From positions 1-18,379 of the forward strand of contig JAZDGX010000243.1 of assembly GCA_043806645.1 (NCBI GenBank): DNA of 18,379 nt, written 5' to 3'. The notes under the pieces are model-generated. The model was given only the letters and a program-made list of their open reading frames with translations, ran no database searches and was not told the DNA's origin. Position 1 is the first letter of the stretch. Every line of letters begins with the position of its first letter. Of this stretch, positions 14,720 to 18,379 are shown in pieces. A program made the position numbers and the translations under genes. This DNA comes from JAZDGX01 sp043806645 (lineage in GTDB: Bacteria > Eisenbacteria > RBG-16-71-46 > CAIMUX01 > WJJG01).

Positions 14720-15771
14720 CGACGGCCTCGATTCTGGGGGCGGGAAGTTGGGGCACGACCTTGGCCCTGCATCTGGCGCGTCTCGACCGGCGGATCGTGC
14801 TGTGGGAAGTGGATCCCGCGCGTGCAGCGAGGGTTCAGGAAAGCCGGCTCAGCCTGCCCTTTCTTCCGGAGCATCCTCTGCCGCCCTCGATCCAGGTCAC
14901 ATCCGACCTGGATGCGGCGCTCGGCCACGCGCGCGTCGTAATCCTCGCCGTTCCCTCGCACGCGATGCGTTCGGTGGGTGAACGGATCGCCCGTGCGGGC
15001 CGCGGGATGGGCGCGGCTGACGCCGCTAACGGTTTGGATTTCCAAACACGTCTCTGGATCTCCGCCACCAAGGGCATCGAAGAGGGCAGCGGCCTGACTC
15101 CGCGCCAGGCCCTCGCCGAGGGGGCGGGGATCGAAGCCGGCCGGATCGTCGTCCTCGCAGGCCCGAGCTTTGCGGTCGACGTGGCCGCCGGACATCCGAC
15201 CGCGATTCTGGCCGCATGCGAAGACTCCCGCCTGGCGCGGGAGGTCCAGCTTCTATTCTCCTGCGACAGTTTCCGCGTCTACACGAGTTCCGACCCGCTG
15301 GGGGTCGAGATCGGCGCCTCGCTCAAAAACGTGATCGCCATCGCGGCGGGTCTGGCCGAGGGCCTGGAACTCGGCCGCAATGCCCTCGGAGCCCTCGTGA
15401 CACGGGGACTCGCCGAAATCGCCCGCTTGGGAGTGCGCCTCGGGGCCCGGCAGGAGACTTTCCTCGGGCTGGCGGGCATCGGGGACCTCGTCATGACCTG
15501 CACCAGCCGTCTCAGCCGGAACTATCGTGTCGGTTTGGGCCTTGCGCGGGGCAGGGGCTTGGAGCAGATTCTGAACGAGCTCCAGATGGTGGCCGAGGGG
15601 GTGAGGACGTGCAGGTCGGCGCGTGAATTGGGCGTTCGTCTCGGCGTCGATCTGCCCATCACCGAGCAGGTCCATGCGGTCCTGTTCGAGTCCAAGCCCC
15701 CCCGCGAGGCGGTCCTCGATCTGATGCGGCGCCCGCTGAAGGCGGAGACCGGGGAGCAGCACCATGAATGA
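14716..15771 (+). CDS. gpsA: NAD(P)H-dependent glycerol-3-phosphate dehydrogenase GpsA
   Basis: A 351-residue cytoplasmic enzyme that reduces dihydroxyacetone phosphate to glycerol 3-phosphate, the substrate of the PlsY encoded just upstream. Motifs: ILGAGSWGTTLA (6-17) for the dinucleotide, ISATKGIE (115-122), LAGPSFAVDV (147-156), GASLKNVIAIAAGL (200-213, Lys204 at the catalytic position) and GIGDLVMTCTSRLSRNYRVG (254-273). Length is normal for the family, with a slightly longer loop near 95-112. ATG follows GGGAGAAGG and overlaps the plsY stop. Its own 3' end overlaps the MerR gene by eight bases. Confidence 0.96.
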   Translation: MTTASILGAGSWGTTLALHLARLDRRIVLWEVDPARAARVQESRLSLPFLPEHPLPPSIQVTSDLDAALGHARVVILAVPSHAMRSVGERIARAGRGMGAADAANGLDFQTRLWISATKGIEEGSGLTPRQALAEGAGIEAGRIVVLAGPSFAVDVAAGHPTAILAACEDSRLAREVQLLFSCDSFRVYTSSDPLGVEIGASLKNVIAIAAGLAEGLELGRNALGALVTRGLAEIARLGVRLGARQETFLGLAGIGDLVMTCTSRLSRNYRVGLGLARGRGLEQILNELQMVAEGVRTCRSARELGVRLGVDLPITEQVHAVLFESKPPREAVLDLMRRPLKAETGEQHHE

Positions 15772-16207
15772 TGCCCTGGAGAAACCCTACCGTTCCATTC
15801 GCGAAGTGAGCGAGGCGATGGGGGTCAAAGCGCACGTGCTGCGCTACTGGGAGACCCAGTTCTCCATGCTGCGGCCGCGGAAGAACCGAGCCGGGGTGCG
15901 GATGTACCGCCCGAAGGATCTCGAGCTTCTCAAGGAGATCCGCCATCTGCTCTACGATCGCGGCTTCACGATCGCCGGCGCGCGCCGGAAACTCCTGAAT
16001 GAACGCAAGGGCGATGCGGAGCAGCTGCAGGCGACCGCGGGCGCGCGGGCGCAGCAGGAGTTCGACCTCGGCAACCGGGCTCAGCCGCTCTTGAAGGAGA
16101 TCCGCCGGGAACTGGCGCAACTCCACGCCCTGCTGACCGGCATCCCGGGCCACCGGCCACCGCGGGAGGAGCTGCCCGCCGGCCGCAAGGCGCATCCCGT
16201 TGTGTAA
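15764..16207 (+). CDS. MerR-family transcriptional regulator
   Basis: A 147-residue protein with an N-terminal MerR winged helix: RSIREVSEAMGVKAHVLRYW (10-29), ETQFSML, then GVRMYRPKDLELLKEIRHLL and FTIAGARRKL. The remaining part is a helical, Ala/Gln-rich segment suited to dimerisation, with no metal-binding Cys cluster or ligand domain, so it is not a metal or redox sensor of the classical kind. In many deltaproteobacteria a MerR protein of this short type lies between ihfA and tRNA-Pro/surE; here tRNA-Pro and surE follow but gpsA, not ihfA, precedes. GGGGAG is about eight bases before the ATG. The target is unknown. The 127 bases after it hold only the tRNA promoter described below. Confidence 0.9.
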   Translation: MNDALEKPYRSIREVSEAMGVKAHVLRYWETQFSMLRPRKNRAGVRMYRPKDLELLKEIRHLLYDRGFTIAGARRKLLNERKGDAEQLQATAGARAQQEFDLGNRAQPLLKEIRRELAQLHALLTGIPGHRPPREELPAGRKAHPVV

Positions 16208-16274
16208 TGGCGGGAGCGCATGCCGTGGGTCGGGCCTGTGCGCCTTGGGTCTGCCCCGGCGGTCAACATCGGGC

Positions 16275-16304
16275 TTGCCGGTCCGATAACCTATCTGATA
16301 GCAT
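16275..16304 (+). promoter_or_regulatory. Candidate promoter of tRNA-Pro(GGG)-surE-pcm
   Basis: TTGCCG (16275-16280, four of six) and TAGCAT (16299-16304, four of six) are 18 bases apart in a locally A/T-richer stretch. Transcription would start near 16311, about 24 bases before the tRNA. Confidence 0.45.
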
Positions 16305-16334
16305 GGCTCTTCGACATTCGTCGACGTCTTGGGT

Positions 16335-16411
<77 letters not shown>

Positions 16412-16465
16412 TTCTTCTCCGCCCGTGGCTTGCCTTCCGTACTCGCCGGTCTTGGATGGACACGC

Positions 16466-17260
16466 ATGAACATCTTGCTGACCAATGACGACGGCATCGA
16501 TGCCGTCGGTCTGGATACCCTGCGGCGGTCTCTGGAGGGCTTCGGTGAGCTTTGGGTGGTCGCTCCCGAGCGGGAGCACAGCGCCGCCAGCCACGCTCTC
16601 ACGCTCCACGACCCCCTGAGGGTGCGCCGGCTGGGGGAGCGGGTCTTCTCCATCTCCGGCACGCCGACCGATTGCGTGCTGGTCGCGGTGCGCGGCATAC
16701 GCGGGCTGATGGAGCCCAAGCCGGATCTCATCGTTTCCGGGATCAATCACGGCCCCAACATGGGCGACGACATCACCTACAGCGGGACAGTGGCCGCGGC
16801 GATCGAGGGGCGTTTGCTGGGCCTGCCGGCACTGGCTTTTTCCAACGCCGCCTGGCACCCCGAGCACTGGGAAGCCTCCGGCGAAGTGGTGCGTCGCGTA
16901 GCGAAGCTCTTTCTCGACGATCCGCGGCTACGCGCTTCGCTCGCAAATGTGAACATTCCCGATCTCCCCCTGAGCGAGATCCGCGGCATCCGCGTGACCC
17001 ACCTGGGCAAGCGCAAATACCGCGACGAGATTGAGGCGCGCACCGATCCGCGCGGACGGATGTACTACTGGATCGGCGGAGAACCTCCCGTGTGGGAACC
17101 CGATCCCGAGAGCGATTTCGGGGCCGTTTCCTCGGGATGCGTCTCCGTGACGCCGCTGCGCCTCGATTGGACGGCGCGCGACGCCTTCGGTCTCTTCAGC
17201 GACTGGGAGAGCCGATGGCAGGCGCTCTGCCGCTATGCCGGCGACGAGACTCCGCGGTGA
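16466..17260 (+). CDS. surE: 5'-nucleotidase SurE
   Basis: A 264-residue metal-dependent nucleoside 5'-monophosphatase of the stationary-phase survival family. It opens MNILLTNDDGI (Asp8 and Asp9 for the metal), then WVVAPEREHSAASHALTL (Ser39 at the metal site), SGTPTDCVLVAV and SGINHGPNMGDDITYSGTVA (91-110, Asn94 metal ligand). Length and residues match active family members. The start at 16466 gives the canonical N-terminus; an in-frame ATG at 16367 lies inside the tRNA. The ribosome site is a modest GGATGGA. It is coupled to pcm by a GTGA overlap, a pairing seen widely in proteobacteria. Confidence 0.96.
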   Translation: MNILLTNDDGIDAVGLDTLRRSLEGFGELWVVAPEREHSAASHALTLHDPLRVRRLGERVFSISGTPTDCVLVAVRGIRGLMEPKPDLIVSGINHGPNMGDDITYSGTVAAAIEGRLLGLPALAFSNAAWHPEHWEASGEVVRRVAKLFLDDPRLRASLANVNIPDLPLSEIRGIRVTHLGKRKYRDEIEARTDPRGRMYYWIGGEPPVWEPDPESDFGAVSSGCVSVTPLRLDWTARDAFGLFSDWESRWQALCRYAGDETPR

Positions 17261-17907
17261 CACACGACTATCCGCAAGCCCGCGCGCGGATGGTAGAGAC
17301 TCAGCTGCGCGCCCGCGGCATCCGGGAGCCGCTCGTTATCGGCGCCTTCGAGGCCGTTGCGCGCCATCGCTTCGTTGACCCCGCGCTTTCCGCCGACGCT
17401 TACTCGGACCGGGCCCTGCCGATCGGTTGCGGCCAGACGATTTCGCAGCCCTTCATGACCGCACTCATGACCGAGCTCGTGCGGCCGGGGCCGGAGCACC
17501 GGGTCTTGGAGATCGGAACCGGATCGGGATACCAGGCGGCCATCCTGAGCCGCCTGGTGCGGGCCGTCTTCACGATCGAACGCATCGCCGCACTCGCCGA
17601 AAAGGCGAGAGCGGTGCTCGCCGATCTGGGGATCTCGAACGTCTTCCAGCGCGTGGGAGACGGTTCGGCGGGCTGGCCGGGGCACGCTCCGTATCACGGG
17701 ATCCTGGTCACGGCCGGGGCACCGGAGATCCCACGCTCCCTGCTGGCGCAATTGGCCGACGGCGGCAGGCTGATCGCGCCCATAGGTTCGCGCGAAGATC
17801 AGCGCTTGACGGTGATCGAACGACATGGCGCGCAGTTCACGCCGGTGGAGCGGCTCGCGTGCGCTTTCGTCCCGCTCATCGGCAAGGAAGGCTGGAACGA
17901 TGGCTGA
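17257..17907 (+). CDS. pcm: Protein-L-isoaspartate O-methyltransferase Pcm
   Basis: A 216-residue SAM-dependent enzyme that repairs isoaspartyl residues in aged proteins. Seen: MVETQLRARGI (12-22), AYSDRALPIGCGQTISQPFM (49-68) and the SAM-binding motif VLEIGTGSGYQAA (83-95), then FTIERI and VTAGAPEIP, all in family order. The GTG start at 17257 overlaps the surE stop by four bases and gives a normal length; an in-frame ATG at 17290 would cut off part of the first helix. Together with SurE it forms a stress/stationary-phase repair pair. The 3' end overlaps a very short reading frame. Confidence 0.95.
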   Translation: MTHDYPQARARMVETQLRARGIREPLVIGAFEAVARHRFVDPALSADAYSDRALPIGCGQTISQPFMTALMTELVRPGPEHRVLEIGTGSGYQAAILSRLVRAVFTIERIAALAEKARAVLADLGISNVFQRVGDGSAGWPGHAPYHGILVTAGAPEIPRSLLAQLADGGRLIAPIGSREDQRLTVIERHGAQFTPVERLACAFVPLIGKEGWNDG

Positions 17908-17956
17908 GCAGATCGCCCGGTGGTTCGGTGATCTGCCCCACCTCCTCGGGATCTGA
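17900..17956 (+). CDS. Very short ORF after pcm (18 residues), possible gene remnant
   Basis: ATG at 17900 overlaps the end of pcm by eight bases and opens an 18-codon frame reading MAEQIARWFGDLPHLLGI before TGA. It could be a leader peptide or the remaining start of a decayed third gene of the operon, since pcm operons often continue. No clear ribosome site is separable from pcm coding. The next 100 bases (17957-18055) hold no feature I can name. It may be chance. Confidence 0.2.
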   Translation: MAEQIARWFGDLPHLLGI

Positions 17957-18055
17957 TCCAATGTCCGGAGCAGAAACAGCCTTCCCGGGGTTCCTGGACC
18001 AGGTGGGGGGAACAGGGACGCATCACGGTGGAAAGGACGGGGGAGATAAAGGGTC

Positions 18056-18084
18056 TTGACCTGCTTGAAGCGAGGGCGCAAACT
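18056..18084 (+). promoter_or_regulatory. Candidate promoter of tRNA-Pro(CGG)
   Basis: TTGACC (18056-18061, five of six) and CAAACT (18079-18084, three of six) are separated by 17 bases. The implied start is near 18091, twelve bases before the tRNA. The stretch is A/T-richer than the surrounding genes. Confidence 0.5.
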
Positions 18085-18102
18085 GATGATGTATGGTGAG
18101 GT

Positions 18103-18176
18103 CGGGGCGTAGCGCAGTCCGGTAGCGCACCTGGTTCGGGACTAGGGAGTCGCTGGTTCAAATCCAGTCGCCCCGA
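18103..18176 (+). tRNA. tRNA-Pro (anticodon CGG), CCA not encoded
   Basis: Acceptor CGGGGCG pairs with CGCCCCG (18169-18175); D arm GCGC/GCGC; anticodon stem CCTGG/CTAGG (one G-T pair) around TTCGGGA with anticodon CGG at 18137-18139; T arm GCTGG-TTCAAAT-CCAGT. A73 is followed by CTG, so CCA must be added by nucleotidyltransferase. Acceptor and T arms are identical to tRNA-Pro(GGG) in this window. It reads CCG. Confidence 0.95.
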
Positions 18177-18207
18177 CTGCCGACAAACCCGGCGGTGTAT
18201 CCAAGGA

Positions 18208-18230
18208 GCCCCCCTACTGGAAAGGGGGGC
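18208..18230 (+). promoter_or_regulatory. GC hairpin covering the ribosome site of the last gene
   Basis: GCCCCCCT (18208-18215) pairs perfectly with AGGGGGGC (18223-18230) around the loop ACTGGAA. The 3' arm contains the purine run that would act as ribosome site for the ATG at 18233. No T run follows, so it looks more like a translation-control hairpin or RNA-processing element after the tRNA than a terminator. Confidence 0.5.
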
Positions 18231-18232
18231 GT

Positions 18233-18379
18233 ATGGCAAAATTAGGGCTCTGCTCCAAGTCGGCTGCCAAACGGGTCCCCGTGCCCAAGCGCGCTCCAAC
18301 GGCCGCACGGGCGACTGCGGCGGCCACCCTCACGGAATTGCTCGACCGGGGACAGCGCCTCGGCAGCCTGCAAGCCTCC
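18233..18379 (+). CDS. Unrecognised protein, N-terminal 49 residues (3' end outside window)
   Basis: ATG at 18233 opens a frame that runs to the right edge. AAAGG about seven bases upstream is a possible ribosome site. The visible part begins MAKLGLCSKSAAKRVPVPKR, continues Ala/Thr-rich, and then has a likely helix TLTELLDRGQRLGSL. The first 28 residues are strongly basic. I do not recognise a family. The frame is open and the start context plausible, but with only 49 codons in GC-rich DNA the coding call is moderate. Confidence 0.5.
   Translation, partial: MAKLGLCSKSAAKRVPVPKRAPTAARATAAATLTELLDRGQRLGSLQAS

Noticed and set aside
17957..18055. GC inverted repeat around CCTGGACCAGG as a terminator after pcm
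   Set aside because: Arms are only five bases, no T run follows, and the surrounding G runs allow many alternative pairings.
17799..18308. Minus-strand ORF with SGRLDLNQRLPSPEPGALPD
   Set aside because: Antisense translation of tRNA-Pro(CGG), plus mirror of the end of pcm.

Overview
The window looks like the chromosome of a high-GC (about 70% by eye), Gram-negative, LPS-making bacterium. It carries a Kdo/lipid A gene run (lpxB, a DUF374 acyltransferase, waaA, lpxK), a family 9 glycosyltransferase and an acidic lipoprotein with a type II signal peptide. MutL has the intact endonuclease motif DQHA-x2-E-x4-E, as in lineages without MutH. The order MerR - tRNA-Pro - surE - pcm recalls Desulfuromonadales-type deltaproteobacteria, and DUF512 - der - plsY - gpsA recalls both deltaproteobacteria and Clostridia. 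I would place it in or near the deltaproteobacterial phyla or another deep Gram-negative phylum; a finer assignment cannot be made from this sequence alone.

Layout. 1-3783 (+) is a tight envelope operon: the 3' end of lpxB, a DUF374 acyltransferase, waaA and lpxK, joined by overlapping stop/start codons or a 13-base gap. 3734-4327 (-) is a convergent lipoprotein gene whose 3' end overlaps that of lpxK. From a promoter-like site near 4392-4420, nadB, a GT9 glycosyltransferase, a small orphan protein, mutL and miaA all run on the + strand (4465-10701). 10702-10950 holds a C-rich, G-poor repeat tract (possible Rho-dependent terminator) and a promoter for tRNA-Gly(CCC), which ends at a strong intrinsic terminator. 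11184-16207 is a second tight operon: DUF512 radical-SAM-like protein, der, plsY, gpsA and a MerR-family regulator. 16335-18176 holds tRNA-Pro(GGG), surE, pcm and tRNA-Pro(CGG). The last 150 bases begin an unrecognised gene behind a hairpin that covers its ribosome binding site.

The genes are mainly housekeeping: lipid A/LPS core assembly, NAD synthesis, mismatch repair, tRNA modification, ribosome assembly, phospholipid backbone synthesis and protein/nucleotide repair. I saw no mobile element, CRISPR array, toxin-antitoxin pair or defence island. The points worth a second look are local: an LpxK with changed residues at normally invariant active-site motifs, a MutL with Asp in place of the zinc-ligand Cys, a 30-base duplicated segment of der placed just after its stop codon, a C-rich tract after miaA, paired palindromes before the DUF512 gene, and the RBS-covering hairpin at the right edge. 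No clearly new multi-gene system is evident.
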